DNA of 64,000 nucleotides from Flavobacterium sp. 5 (GCF_002813295.1 NZ_PHUE01000001.1:2356001-2420000); one strand, 5' to 3'. Shown: positions 1 to 8,655, counted from the first letter of the stretch. Notes: generated by a model from the sequence alone, not told the origin. Translations and numbers: made by a program.

Positions 1-552
1 CAAACCAATCCAGATATTTTGTTGCGTACGCACACTTCATCTGTACAAGTGCGTTATATGGAAAACAATAAACCGCCAATTAGAACCATTTCTCCAGGAA
101 GAGTTTTCCGTAATGAAGCTGTTTCTTCACGTTCACACTGTATATTCCACCAAGTGGAAGGATTGTACATTGACAAAGATGTTTCTTTTGCAGATTTGAA
201 ACAAACCCTTTTGTATTTTACTAAAGAGATGTTCGGGAAATCAAAAATTCGTTTGCGTCCTTCGTATTTTCCATTTACTGAGCCTAGTGCCGAAGTAGAT
301 ATTTATTGGGGACTAAAAACAGAAACCGATTATCGAATCACAAAAGGAACTGGCTGGTTAGAAATTATGGGTTGCGGAATGGTAGATCCTAATGTTCTTA
401 CGAACTGTGGAATCAATCCTGCCGAATACAACGGTTTTGCATTTGGAATGGGAATTGAGCGTATTGCAATGTTATTGTACCAAATTGGAGATATTCGTAT
501 GTTTTATGAAAATGATGTACGTTTCTTAGAGCAATTTAAATCAAGTATATAA
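1..552 (+). CDS. pheS: Phenylalanine-tRNA ligase alpha subunit (3' part, start lies left of the window)
   Basis: C-terminal 183 residues of the alpha subunit of phenylalanyl-tRNA synthetase, which charges tRNA-Phe in the cytoplasm as an alpha2beta2 tetramer. The frame is open from base 1, so the N-terminal part (about 150 residues in a usual 330-340 aa PheS) is outside the window. Class II motif 2 is visible (FRNE at residues 36-39 of the visible part, then HQVEG at 50-54), as is motif 3 near the end ([10 protein letters not shown]). The carboxyl end follows family length closely. A period-7 word array and hairpin follow the stop codon. Confidence 0.96.
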   Translation, partial: QTNPDILLRTHTSSVQVRYMENNKPPIRTISPGRVFRNEAVSSRSHCIFHQVEGLYIDKDVSFADLKQTLLYFTKEMFGKSKIRLRPSYFPFTEPSAEVDIYWGLKTETDYRITKGTGWLEIMGCGMVDPNVLTNCGINPAEYNGFAFGMGIERIAMLLYQIGDIRMFYENDVRFLEQFKSSI

Positions 553-555
553 TTT

Positions 556-624
556 AAGTCGAAAGTCAAAAGTCGAAAATTTCAGTGTTTGAGATTTTCG
601 ACTTTTGACTTTATAATTTTTGAC
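556..624. repeat. Period-7 word array forming a long hairpin
   Basis: Units AAGTCGA, AAGTCAA and AAGTCGA run in exact 7-bp register from 556 to 576. The reverse-complement array follows, giving a perfect 19-bp stem (562-580 with 594-612) around a 13-nt loop, and one more TTGAC word follows before the next gene. It may end pheS transcription, although the T-run after the stem is poor. The same architecture recurs at several other gene boundaries in the window. Confidence 0.7.
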
Positions 625-628
625 TACC

Positions 629-1036
629 ATGAAAAAAGATATTTCCATTCCCGAAGTTGAAAACGTATTCCTTGCCGCCGTTCAAGAATGGAGCGATGAT
701 TTTATGGAAAAAGTTTGGTATGCCTATTTAGTGAATGATAGCGATTTTCAATTAGATAGTGTTATGGTGGTTTCCAAAGCTTTTGGAACCATTGACGGCG
801 AAATGAAAAAAACATCTCTTTTACGTCACGCTTTTGTAGAAATCCCAGCTGTTTCGGTTGTCAAAATAGAAATGATTGAAAAAAGTGTCTTGGCACTCAA
901 TAATGAATTCATGTTAACCTATTTTATTGGTAACACATTATACGATAAGAAATTTATTTTCAAGGCAAATTCAGTCACCGAAGAAACCACAGAAGAAGTG
1001 CCTATTTTATTTGTTGAAGGTGTGATGGTAAAGTAA
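629..1036 (+). CDS. Conserved hypothetical protein, 135 aa
   Basis: Cytoplasmic-looking protein with no signal peptide or membrane segment. I do not recognise a domain. It is acidic with alternating hydrophobic stretches, consistent with a small alpha/beta fold. The ATG at 629 is preferred over an in-frame TTG at 620 because the TTG lies inside the repeat word that precedes the gene. It stands just behind pheS in the same direction and ends at a strong terminator. The position behind pheS may have led to copied 'phenylalanyl-tRNA synthetase' labels in relatives, but nothing in the sequence supports such a role. Confidence 0.75.
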   Translation: MKKDISIPEVENVFLAAVQEWSDDFMEKVWYAYLVNDSDFQLDSVMVVSKAFGTIDGEMKKTSLLRHAFVEIPAVSVVKIEMIEKSVLALNNEFMLTYFIGNTLYDKKFIFKANSVTEETTEEVPILFVEGVMVK

Positions 1037-1051
1037 AAAAATAGTATATAT

Positions 1052-1089
1052 AAAAAAGGCATTTTCATATTTTTGAAAATGCCTTTTTT
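1052..1089. terminator. Bidirectional intrinsic terminator
   Basis: Perfect 16-bp stem (1052-1067 with 1074-1089), 6-nt loop and A/T runs on both sides. It separates the convergent hypothetical gene and gpsA. Confidence 0.9.
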
Positions 1090-1108
1090 ATTTTATTTTG
1101 AAAAAATA

Positions 1109-2104
1109 TTAATCCAATTCCTCAGTTAATTTTTTGAACACAGCCTTAGCTTCTTTTCCTTCATATAAAATGCTATAAACTGCATCGATAATAGGAGTAC
1201 TTGCGCCATATCCTTGGTTCAATTTGTAGGCACTTTTTACGGCATAATATCCTTCGGCTACCATACTCATCTCCATTTGTGCGGATTTTACCGTATACCC
1301 TTTCCCAATCATATTACCGAACATTCTGTTTCTTGAAAACACAGAATAACCAGTTACCAATAAATCTCCCAAATATGCAGAGTCATTAATGTTACGTTTC
1401 ATTTTATGCACTTTCTTGATGAATTTTTTCATCTCACGAATGGCATTACTCATAATAACCGATTGGAAGTTATCACCATAACCCAATCCATGTGCAATAC
1501 CTGCAGCTACAGCATAGATGTTTTTTAACATTGCTGCATATTCAGTTCCTATAATATCATCAGAAATTTTTGCTTTGATATAATTACCAGATAAATTTTT
1601 GGCTACCATAGAAGCTTTATCAGGATCTCCACAAGCGATAGTTAAATATGAAAGTCTTTCTAAGGCAACCTCTTCAGCATGGCAAGGACCAGTAATTACC
1701 CCAATATTATAGTATGGAATGTCGTATTTGAAGTGAAAATGTTCACCTACAATTAAACTGGTTTCAGGAACAATTCCTTTTATAGCAGAAAAAATTATTT
1801 TGTCTTTTAGTGAAACGGTTAATTTTTCTAATTCACTGTTCAAAAAAGCAGAAGGTATTGCAAATATGATGTAGTCAGCATAAGCAACAGCTTCATTAAT
1901 ATCGTTGGTAAGTTTGAGTTTTTTGTTATCAAACTCTACCGAACTCAAATAATTTGGATTGTGTTTGTAAGTTTTAATGTGTTCAATAGCAGCGTCATTT
2001 CGCATGTACCATGAAATCTCTGAAAGATTTACACACAACATTTTAGCTATAGCAGTAGCCCAGCTTCCGCCACCAATTACTGCAAATTTTAAATTATCGG
2101 CCAT
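1109..2104 (-). CDS. gpsA: NAD(P)H-dependent glycerol-3-phosphate dehydrogenase
   Basis: Reduces dihydroxyacetone phosphate to sn-glycerol 3-phosphate, the backbone for phospholipids. The Rossmann dinucleotide site is at residues 11-18 (GGGSWATA) and the catalytic lysine is K194 in AAMLKNIYAV, followed by the family segment GIAHGLGYGDN. At 331 aa the length is normal for GpsA. It has its own promoter-like site upstream and shares a terminator with the convergent gene to its left. Confidence 0.96.
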   Translation of the reverse strand: MADNLKFAVIGGGSWATAIAKMLCVNLSEISWYMRNDAAIEHIKTYKHNPNYLSSVEFDNKKLKLTNDINEAVAYADYIIFAIPSAFLNSELEKLTVSLKDKIIFSAIKGIVPETSLIVGEHFHFKYDIPYYNIGVITGPCHAEEVALERLSYLTIACGDPDKASMVAKNLSGNYIKAKISDDIIGTEYAAMLKNIYAVAAGIAHGLGYGDNFQSVIMSNAIREMKKFIKKVHKMKRNINDSAYLGDLLVTGYSVFSRNRMFGNMIGKGYTVKSAQMEMSMVAEGYYAVKSAYKLNQGYGASTPIIDAVYSILYEGKEAKAVFKKLTEELD

Positions 2105-2121
2105 TTTTTATTAAATTTAAT

Positions 2122-2153
2122 CAAAAGTACTTAAAAATTGACCAATAATGCAA
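2122..2153 (-). promoter_or_regulatory. Bacteroidota-type promoter for gpsA
   Basis: On the minus strand, TACTTTTG (2122-2129) fits the -7 element TAnnTTTG, and a TTG (2151-2153) lies 21 bp upstream, fitting the -33 element. Transcription would start about 10 bp before the gpsA ATG. Confidence 0.6.
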
Positions 2154-2343
2154 ATTAATTTTTTCTGAGAAACCTTGAATTCATAAGGCTTTATCTAGAT
2201 TTTGCGAAAAAAAATAAAGATTTCATAATTTTTTTTAGATTTCATACAATATTTAGACAATACTTGCGTTGTAAGTGATTATCAATAAATAGTTTAGAAT
2301 TTAAATATGAAGATTGAGTTAGTTAGTTTTGTTTTAGTATTTT

Positions 2344-2380
2344 AAAAGGCGTTCTTAATGGTTAAGGGAACGCCTTTTTT
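2344..2380. terminator. Intrinsic terminator, stronger T-run on the + strand
   Basis: Stem 2344-2354 with 2368-2378 (AAAAGGCGTTC), 13-nt loop, followed on the + strand by a run of T. It can end the leftward yqhD transcript, but no annotated + strand gene precedes it, which hints at a short + strand transcript (see findings). Confidence 0.8.
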
Positions 2381-2401
2381 TATAACTTTTTTTGACTAAA
2401 A

Positions 2402-3559
2402 TTAGTAACTCATTATTACAATTTCTTTCACTCTTTCTAAAGTGATATTTTGTTTTTCTCCCAAAGCTTTCCAGCCTCTTTTTTCGAAACGGTCAACTAT
2501 AAAATCAGCTGTTTTTTCAAAATTTTCTGCATTTTCAGAGAGTAGAGTTTTCATTCCCATAGTATGAAAGAAAGCTACCGTTTTTTCAATGGCTTCAGCA
2601 GCAACTTCGTTTTCAGTTCCTGATAAATTAAAAACACGTTTTCCGTATTGTGCTAATTTTTCTTTTTTGGTTTCAAACATTACTTTGTATAAGTTTGGTC
2701 CAATGATGGCAAGTGTTCTGGCATGATCAATTCCATAAAGAGCAGTTAATTCATGACCAATCATATGTGTAGCCCAATCACTTGGAACGCCTTTTTGGAT
2801 TAATCCGTTCAAAGCCATAGTACAACTCCACATAAAATTGGATGCCAGAGCATAATCTGCTGGATTTTCTACAACACCAGGGCCAACTTCAATTAATGTT
2901 TGCAAAATTCCTTCTGCAATTCGGTCTTGTAGCATTCCTTCATGAGGATAGGTTAAATATTGTTCTAAAACGTGTGTATAGGCATCGACAACACCATTTT
3001 GTATTTGTCTTTTTGGTAAAGAAGTAATTACCGTTGGATCACAAATAGAAAATTTTGGAAACAGAGCTGAACCTCCAAAAGCTAATTTTTCTTGTGTAGC
3101 TTTAATAGTAACAACGGAACCAGAATTCATTTCACTTCCAGTTGCAGGCAAAGTTAAGACAGTACCAAATGGAACAGTATTTTCTTTGATTAGTAAACGT
3201 TTTTGTAAAATATCTATAGGATTGCCTTGAAAATGAACGGCTGCCGACATAAATTTAACTCCGTCAATAACCGATCCTCCACCTACAGCTAAAATAAAAT
3301 CGATTTTTTCAGCTTTAATAACGTCAACCGCTTTCATTAAGGTCTCGTAATGTGGATTGGGTTCAATTCCACCGAATTCTACAATTTCAAACCCTTTTAA
3401 GTTTTTAATTACTTGTTCGTGAATACCATTTTTAAAAATGCTTCCGCCACCATAAGCCAATAATATTTTAGAATTTTGAGGTACTAAAGAGGTTAATTTT
3501 TCTATTTGTCCTTTTCCAAAAACTAGGTTTGTCGGATTGTATAATTCAAAGTTTAACAT
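2402..3559 (-). CDS. yqhD: YqhD-type iron/zinc-dependent alcohol dehydrogenase (aldehyde reductase)
   Basis: Cytoplasmic group III alcohol dehydrogenase that in the YqhD branch uses NADPH to reduce short-chain and lipid-peroxidation aldehydes. The 385 aa length and many segments (FGGIEPNP, AVGGGSVIDG, TLPATGSE, GVPSDWATHM) match E. coli YqhD as I remember it. Metal ligands D192, H196, H265 and H279 keep the E. coli spacing (194, 198, 267, 281). It lies head-to-tail with the DJ-1-like gene and near a LysR regulator, which suggests an aldehyde-stress module; that linkage is inferred. Confidence 0.9.
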   Translation of the reverse strand: MLNFELYNPTNLVFGKGQIEKLTSLVPQNSKILLAYGGGSIFKNGIHEQVIKNLKGFEIVEFGGIEPNPHYETLMKAVDVIKAEKIDFILAVGGGSVIDGVKFMSAAVHFQGNPIDILQKRLLIKENTVPFGTVLTLPATGSEMNSGSVVTIKATQEKLAFGGSALFPKFSICDPTVITSLPKRQIQNGVVDAYTHVLEQYLTYPHEGMLQDRIAEGILQTLIEVGPGVVENPADYALASNFMWSCTMALNGLIQKGVPSDWATHMIGHELTALYGIDHARTLAIIGPNLYKVMFETKKEKLAQYGKRVFNLSGTENEVAAEAIEKTVAFFHTMGMKTLLSENAENFEKTADFIVDRFEKRGWKALGEKQNITLERVKEIVIMSY

Positions 3560-3580
3560 AGTGTTTTTTTTAAAAGTTGG

Positions 3581-3656
3581 TAAGTGACTAAGTTGCTGAG
3601 ATTCTAAGTTTTTTAAGTTGGAACTAAAATCTTTGCAACTTAGCTTCTCAGAATCC
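3581..3656. repeat. Period-8 word array with inverted copy
   Basis: Words TAAGTGAC, TAAGTTGC, TGAGATTC, TAAGTTTT and TTAAGTTG follow in 8-bp steps from 3581 to 3620. An inverted array of related 8-bp words follows (about 3634-3660). The two sides can pair imperfectly. It fills the gap between two codirectional genes. Confidence 0.55.
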
Positions 3657-3669
3657 CAGAGACTTTATT

Positions 3670-4434
3670 TTATTTTTTTGAGTTCAACTGAGTTAATAAT
3701 TTGGCAGCTACCAATTTGGATGAAGCTGGATTTTGACCTGTAATTAATAAACCATCTTCGACAGCATAAGCTCCCCAATCAGCGCCTTTACTATAAGATG
3801 CACCATTTTTTTGTAATTCATCTTCTAATAAGAAAGGAACAATTTTTGTTAAGCCAACAGCTTCTTCTTCGGTATTTGCAAATCCAGTTACTTTTTTACC
3901 TTTCACTAAAAACTCTCCATTTACTTTTACATTTTTCAAAACGGCAGGTGCGTGACATACAAAGGCTACTGGTTTTTTATGTGTATAAAAGGATTCAATT
4001 AAAGCGATTGAATTTTTATCTTCAACTAGATCCCAAAGCGGTCCATGACCTCCAGGGTAAAAAACGGCATCATAATCTGCTTGATTGATGGTTGAAAGTT
4101 TATGGGTGTTTTTTAATTTTTCCTGTAAAATTTTATCCGAATCAAATCTCTTAGTATCTTCTGTTGCCGATGCAGGATCAGCACTTTTTGGATCAATTGG
4201 TGGTTGCCCACCAAGAGGAGATGCTATTGTAATTTCGATACCTTGGTCTAATAATTCATAATATGGTGCAGCAAATTCTTCTGACCAGAATCCTGTTTTT
4301 TCTCCTGTATTACCCAGTTTATCGTTACTGGTAACAACAAATAATACTTTTTTCATCTTTTTACTTTTTTGCGCGGTTGCTATAAATGAACTCACGGTTA
4401 ATGCTAGAATAGCTAAAATTGTTATTTTTTTCAT
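3670..4434 (-). CDS. Exported DJ-1/PfpI family protein (Hsp31/glyoxalase III-like)
   Basis: A signal peptide (residues 1-22, ending ...IATAQ) precedes a DJ-1/PfpI domain. The nucleophile elbow is FVCHAPAVL with C160 and H161, and acidic residues near E52 (SEEFAAPYYE) fit the Hsp31-like class, whose members act as glutathione-independent glyoxalases or chaperones. GGHGPLWDL is the usual glycine-rich strand-loop. The signal peptide suggests a periplasmic location, unlike E. coli Hsp31. It is divergent from a LysR regulator and just upstream of yqhD. Enzymatic activity is inferred from the conserved triad region only. Confidence 0.85.
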   Translation of the reverse strand: MKKITILAILALTVSSFIATAQKSKKMKKVLFVVTSNDKLGNTGEKTGFWSEEFAAPYYELLDQGIEITIASPLGGQPPIDPKSADPASATEDTKRFDSDKILQEKLKNTHKLSTINQADYDAVFYPGGHGPLWDLVEDKNSIALIESFYTHKKPVAFVCHAPAVLKNVKVNGEFLVKGKKVTGFANTEEEAVGLTKIVPFLLEDELQKNGASYSKGADWGAYAVEDGLLITGQNPASSKLVAAKLLTQLNSKK

Positions 4435-4454
4435 GTTTTCGTTTGTTTATAGTA

Positions 4455-4462
4455 CAAATGTA
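4455..4462 (-). promoter_or_regulatory. -7 promoter element of the DJ-1-like gene
   Basis: TACATTTG on the minus strand matches TAnnTTTG exactly, 20 bp before the ATG. It lies in the 89-bp divergent region shared with the LysR gene, so the LysR product could act here. Confidence 0.6.
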
Positions 4463-4523
4463 TAGCGAATATGATATCAGTAAAAATAATTTAAATTATG
4501 TTTGTGATAAATATATTTATATC

Positions 4524-5420
4524 ATGGTTAATTTAGAGTGGTACAGAACATTTAAATCGGTTTATAAAAACGGAAATTTTTCTTTGGCTGCCAAAGAATT
4601 GTTTATAAGTCAACCCGCTGTAAGTCAGCAAATAGTGATGTTGGAGGCACATGTAGGCTATAAACTCTTTAATCGAAAATCCAAAGGAGTAGAGCCAACA
4701 GAGTATGCTAAGTTACTTAATAATCTAATCATCGATGCTTTAGACCGATTGGAAAATGTGGAGAATGGTTTTCGTGCCAAAGCGTTTAATGCTAATAGGT
4801 TACTTTCTATTGGCGTTTCTAGGCATTTGATGAGTAGTATCGGTAGTGCGTTACTTTCTAAATTTGATTTTATCGATTTTACTTTTCATAATAATGACGC
4901 TTTGTTTGATTTGGTGAATTCTAAAAAATTAGATTTTGCTATAGTAACCAAACAGTTTGATACTTTTGATACGATTCAGAAAAAGGTGGGGGATATTAAG
5001 CAAGTTATTGTAGGATCTACCAATCTTGATCTTTCAGCATTAAAACCAAAAATGGAAGCTAAAGATTATGTTGCGATTGAAAACTGGCTGAACGAACAAA
5101 AATGGTATAGTCATGATGCGGGAATTCCACATATTAAACTATTTTGGCTACATGTTTTTGTTAAAAAAAGACCAGCAATGGTAGCTAATTATATCATTCC
5201 ATCCGAATATGAAATGCTTGAAATTCTTAGTAAAAATAGTGGAGTCGCAGTGACTTGGGATATTAATGCTAAAAATTTAATTGAAGAAAAAAAATTGCAG
5301 TTGATATGGAATAGCAATGAAATGCCAAGTACAGATGTATTCTTGTTATCGAGTAAAAACAGTAATTTGAATTCTGTTTTTCAGGATATAGAAAATGAAC
5401 TAAACATTGTTTTAAGTTAA
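4524..5420 (+). CDS. LysR family transcriptional regulator
   Basis: 298 aa with an N-terminal winged helix-turn-helix (about residues 5-64; ...FSLAAKELFISQPAVSQQI...LFNRKSKGVEPT) and a periplasmic-binding-like effector domain after residue 90. The ATG at 4524 is chosen because it gives the standard LysR start (MVNLEWYRTFKSV); the frame extends further upstream, but into the divergent promoter. LysR proteins commonly control the divergent neighbour, here the DJ-1-like gene and possibly yqhD. The effector is unknown. Confidence 0.9.
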   Translation: MVNLEWYRTFKSVYKNGNFSLAAKELFISQPAVSQQIVMLEAHVGYKLFNRKSKGVEPTEYAKLLNNLIIDALDRLENVENGFRAKAFNANRLLSIGVSRHLMSSIGSALLSKFDFIDFTFHNNDALFDLVNSKKLDFAIVTKQFDTFDTIQKKVGDIKQVIVGSTNLDLSALKPKMEAKDYVAIENWLNEQKWYSHDAGIPHIKLFWLHVFVKKRPAMVANYIIPSEYEMLEILSKNSGVAVTWDINAKNLIEEKKLQLIWNSNEMPSTDVFLLSSKNSNLNSVFQDIENELNIVLS

Positions 5421-6002
5421 CTATTTTCTATAAAAATTATTATGATCAATATAGTCCCAAACTTTATGAGGCAATAAAGGCTGAACATTCTTTCCTTTTT
5501 TGATATTGTGACGAATATCAGTCGAAGATATTTCTACAATTGGAGCATCAATAATATGAACTTTTGGATGTGATTTCAATTCGATATTTTCTTGTTCAGA
5601 TGAAATCCTTGGATAAACATAAATAGCATGGTTTTCTAAAATAACTTGATAGTTTTTCCATTTATGTAGGGTTTTCAAATTGTCTTCGCCCATAATCAGT
5701 GAAAATTCATAATCAGGATATTTTTCATGTAAATGAATTAAAGTATTCACCGTGTAATTGGGCTGAGGGAGTTTAAATTCAATATCAGATGGTTTTATTT
5801 TTGGGAAATCCTCAGTTGCCAGATACACCATTTGTAAGCGCTGATGATCGTCTAGTAAAGTGGCTTTCTTTTTTAAAGGATTGTGTGGTGTTACAACCAT
5901 CCAAACCTGATCTAAATCGGCATGTTCTGCCATATGATTGGCAATAATCAAATGTCCTACATGAATAGGATTATAAGTTCCGAAATAGAGTCCGATTTTC
6001 AT
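5421..6002 (-). CDS. nadD: Nicotinate-nucleotide adenylyltransferase
   Basis: Joins nicotinate mononucleotide and ATP to give deamido-NAD in NAD biosynthesis. The nucleotidyltransferase motif GTYNPIHVGHL is at residues 9-19 and the second signature SSTDIR is near the C-terminus. The length of 193 aa is typical. The ATG at 6002 is preferred to an upstream start at 6029 because the added residues are encoded by the period-7 repeat words. It is third in a leftward yicC-gmk-nadD run. Confidence 0.95.
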   Translation of the reverse strand: MKIGLYFGTYNPIHVGHLIIANHMAEHADLDQVWMVVTPHNPLKKKATLLDDHQRLQMVYLATEDFPKIKPSDIEFKLPQPNYTVNTLIHLHEKYPDYEFSLIMGEDNLKTLHKWKNYQVILENHAIYVYPRISSEQENIELKSHPKVHIIDAPIVEISSTDIRHNIKKGKNVQPLLPHKVWDYIDHNNFYRK

Positions 6003-6009
6003 TTTTTTA

Positions 6010-6071
6010 AGGCAATAGGCAGTAGGCAACAGGCAAAAGAAATTATAACTTTTGCCTTATGGCTTATGGCT
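6010..6071. repeat. Period-7 word array with inverted copy between gmk and nadD
   Basis: AGGCAAT, AGGCAGT, AGGCAAC and AGGCAAA are in exact 7-bp register (6010-6037). Inverted words TTTGCCT, TATGGCT and TATGGCT follow (6051-6071). A 9-bp perfect stem (6031-6039 with 6049-6057) forms the core hairpin. Different word, same architecture as at 556-624. Confidence 0.7.
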
Positions 6072-6640
6072 TATTTAACAAAGTTCTTGACCAATTGACT
6101 TGCTTCTTCCAAAGCTACATCCAAATCATAGTTTTTGATAATCACATCAAATTGTGGAGCTGTTGCCAGTTCTACAGAAGCTTTTGCAATTCTCATATTG
6201 ATTTTGTCTTCGCTTTCGGTAGAACGTTCTTTTAATCTTCTTTTGAGTTCATCTACACTTGGAGGTTTTACAAAAACGGCCAAGGTTTCTTCAGGGAATT
6301 TAGATTTGATTCGCAAACCACCGGCAACATCAATATCAAAAATTACATTTTTGCCTTGAGCCCAAATGCGTTCTACTTCGCTTTTTAGCGTGCCATAAAA
6401 ATTATCACGATACACTTCTTCCCATTCTACAAAGTCTTCGGCTTTGATATGTTTTTTGAACTCTTCTAAAGACATGAAATAATAATCTTTCCCACTTACT
6501 TCTTCACCACGAGCTTCACGCGTAGCAGCCGAAATAGAAAATTCTAAATTTAAATCTTCTTGCTTTAATAAATGTCTAACGATGGTCGTTTTTCCTGATC
6601 CCGATGGTGCCGAAAACACTATTAATTTTCCTTTTTTCAT
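6071..6640 (-). CDS. gmk: Guanylate kinase
   Basis: Phosphorylates GMP to GDP with ATP. P-loop PSGSGKTT at residues 12-19, GMP-binding region with SISAATREARGEEVSGKDYYFM, and lid region with RRLKERSTESEDKI. The 189 aa length is normal. It follows yicC closely (24 bp), an arrangement often seen in bacteria, and precedes nadD. Confidence 0.96.
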   Translation of the reverse strand: MKKGKLIVFSAPSGSGKTTIVRHLLKQEDLNLEFSISAATREARGEEVSGKDYYFMSLEEFKKHIKAEDFVEWEEVYRDNFYGTLKSEVERIWAQGKNVIFDIDVAGGLRIKSKFPEETLAVFVKPPSVDELKRRLKERSTESEDKINMRIAKASVELATAPQFDVIIKNYDLDVALEEASQLVKNFVK

Positions 6641-6664
6641 TTTTTAAATCTGAAATCTATATTT

Positions 6665-7525
6665 TTAAAGTACGTTTAATACTTGTTCTTTTATTTTCTC
6701 TAATTCGTCTTTCATCTGAACCACTAATTTTTGCATTTGAGCATGATTCGATTTAGAACCCATAGTATTGATTTCACGACCCATTTCTTGAGTAATAAAA
6801 CCTAGTTTTCTACCATTAGCTTCTGTTCCTTTGATAGTTTCTAAGAAATAATCCAAGTGGTTAGTTAAGCGAACTTTTTCTTCAGTAATATCCAGTTTCT
6901 CTAAGTAATAGATTAATTCTTGTTCAAAACGATTTTCATCTACATTTACTTTCAGCTCAGCAATCGCTGTTTGCAAACGGTCTTTAATAGCTTGAACACG
7001 TTCTGGATCTAGTGCCAAAGCTTCATTCATATATTGACGAATATTACCAATACGCAATTGAAATTCATTCTCCAGAGATTGTCCTTCGTCTCTGCGAAAA
7101 TTTAAAATATTTTGTAAAGCTTCTTCGATTGCAGTTTGGATTTGAGCCCAATCATTTTCGTCGATTTCTTCACGTTCAATTTTCATAGTGTCTGGCATAC
7201 GAACAGCCATTTTCATCAATTCAGTTTCATCAGCATCAGCATACACTTCTCTTAATTGTTTAATGTAGGCTTTTACGATAGGAACATTGACTTTAGTCGA
7301 AGTTTGTTCAGCAGTACTTTCGATAAAAATAGAAAAATCTACTTTACCTCTTTCCAGTTTTAAAGCAATTTGATTACGTAAACCCAGTTCCATTTCGCGG
7401 TACAGAGAAGGCATTCGAACATTTAAATCTAAACCTTTACTGTTTAAAGATTTTACTTCAACTGTAATTTTTTTGGTTGGTAATTGCAAAGTAGCTTTAC
7501 CAAAACCAGTCATTGATTGTATCAT
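6665..7525 (-). CDS. yicC: YicC/YloC family endoribonuclease
   Basis: 286 aa, starts MIQSMTGFGKAT, the hallmark of the YicC family, followed by the N-terminal domain and the C-terminal DUF1732 region (...LGFITQEMGREINTMGSKSN). Members have been reported as endoribonucleases acting on structured or small RNAs. First gene of the yicC-gmk-nadD run, with a TAnnTTTG element 20 bp upstream. Confidence 0.93.
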   Translation of the reverse strand: MIQSMTGFGKATLQLPTKKITVEVKSLNSKGLDLNVRMPSLYREMELGLRNQIALKLERGKVDFSIFIESTAEQTSTKVNVPIVKAYIKQLREVYADADETELMKMAVRMPDTMKIEREEIDENDWAQIQTAIEEALQNILNFRRDEGQSLENEFQLRIGNIRQYMNEALALDPERVQAIKDRLQTAIAELKVNVDENRFEQELIYYLEKLDITEEKVRLTNHLDYFLETIKGTEANGRKLGFITQEMGREINTMGSKSNHAQMQKLVVQMKDELEKIKEQVLNVL

Positions 7526-7544
7526 ATATTTTTCTAAAAGTGTT

Positions 7545-7552
7545 CAAAGATA
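7545..7552 (-). promoter_or_regulatory. -7 promoter element of yicC-gmk-nadD
   Basis: TATCTTTG on the minus strand matches TAnnTTTG exactly, 20 bp before the yicC ATG. No clear TTG was found at the -33 distance. Confidence 0.5.
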
Positions 7553-7565
7553 AGAAAAGTTCGGA

Positions 7566-7586
7566 GTAATTAGTAATTAGTGATTT
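7566..7586. repeat. Period-7 word array (GTAATTA)
   Basis: GTAATTA, GTAATTA and GTGATTT follow in exact 7-bp register between the yicC promoter and the ArsC-like gene. Confidence 0.5.
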
Positions 7587-7651
7587 GTTGTACTAAACAC
7601 GACTAATTGCTTGTGAGGGCTTCCTTATTTATAGCTCCAATAGAATTTATT

Positions 7652-8008
7652 TTAGACATTAGATAATGCTAAATGAACCTGATGAATGTTTTGCTGGCTA
7701 TTACCAATGTATATTTTATCGTTTATGATAAAAACTGGACGACTTATAAAAGTATAATGCTCCAAAATGTATTTTTTATAATCATCTTCGGTTAGGGATT
7801 TATTTTTTAAATCCATCGATTTATACAATTGCGCTTTTTTACTAAATAAAGCTTCATAGCTTCCTGAAAGACTATGCATTTCTTCTAACTCTTCAATGGT
7901 AATTGGGTTTTGTTTGATGTCATGAAAAGCCAAATTATGATTATTTGGAAGCGCTTTTATTATTTTTCGACAAGTATCACAAGAAGCGAGATAATATATT
8001 TTGTTCAT
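7652..8008 (-). CDS. ArsC/Spx/MgsR family thioredoxin-fold protein
   Basis: 118 aa with the redox motif C10-D-T-C13 near the N-terminus and the ArsC-family segment FISRPVFIINDKIYIG near the end. The family covers glutaredoxin-dependent arsenate reductases and Spx-like regulators. No ars genes are nearby, so arsenate reduction is not supported by context; a general thiol-redox protein is equally likely. Divergent from the DinB-like gene. Confidence 0.8.
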   Translation of the reverse strand: MNKIYYLASCDTCRKIIKALPNNHNLAFHDIKQNPITIEELEEMHSLSGSYEALFSKKAQLYKSMDLKNKSLTEDDYKKYILEHYTFISRPVFIINDKIYIGNSQQNIHQVHLALSNV

Positions 8009-8085
8009 TTTGATTTATTTTCTAAATGCAAAGGAAAACATTTGACGCTTAAAATGTTTAATTTTATGCAAAAATTAAAGATATT

Positions 8086-8541
8086 ATGAAAGATACATTC
8101 GAAGTTAACAGCACTAGTAGAAAAATGTTAGATGCTTATTTTGAAAATTATACATTAGAACAATTAAACAAAATTCCAGAAGGATTTACTAATAATTTAA
8201 TTTGGAATATTGCTCATGTTATAGTGACACAGCAAATATTAGTTTACAAATTATCAGGATTACCGATGATGGTATCGGATGCAATGGTAGAAAAATACCG
8301 AAAAGGAACTAAACCAGAGAATGATGTAACGCAAGCAGAAGTAGAGGAGATAAAGGAATTGTTGTTTGATACTTTACATAAAACGGAAGTAGATTATAAC
8401 AATGGTGTTTTTGTAAATTATCAGGAATATCCAACTTCTACTGGATTTATTTTGAAAAGTGCAGTGGGTGCAATTGAATTCAATAATTTTCACGAAGGCT
8501 TGCATATTGGAATTATGATGAGCCTCAGAAAGTTTGTATAG
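8086..8541 (+). CDS. DinB-like (DUF664) four-helix protein
   Basis: 151 aa with the DinB/YfiT-type four-helix pattern. Candidate metal histidines are H44 in WNIAHVIVT and the two in NNFHEGLHIG near the C-terminus, which matches the usual three-His site. DinB-superfamily members are metal-binding thiol transferases or hydrolases, often damage- or stress-linked; the substrate is unknown. It is not DNA polymerase IV, which is at 47.7 kb. Confidence 0.85.
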   Translation: MKDTFEVNSTSRKMLDAYFENYTLEQLNKIPEGFTNNLIWNIAHVIVTQQILVYKLSGLPMMVSDAMVEKYRKGTKPENDVTQAEVEEIKELLFDTLHKTEVDYNNGVFVNYQEYPTSTGFILKSAVGAIEFNNFHEGLHIGIMMSLRKFV

Positions 8542-8597
8542 TCTTTTGATTTAGCAGAACATAAAAAATATTGATTTATAGGAGGTTTAAAATTAAA

Positions 8598-8655
8598 CAT
8601 ATAAGTCATTTAAGTTTTTATATGTTCTTTATCGCAAAAATCTTATATGTTATTC
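8598..8655. repeat. Period-9 word array with inverted copies
   Basis: CATATAAGT and CATTTAAGT are adjacent in 9-bp register, followed by inverted TTATATGT and a further CTTATATGT. Occupies the gap before the cystathionine gamma-synthase gene. Confidence 0.4.
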
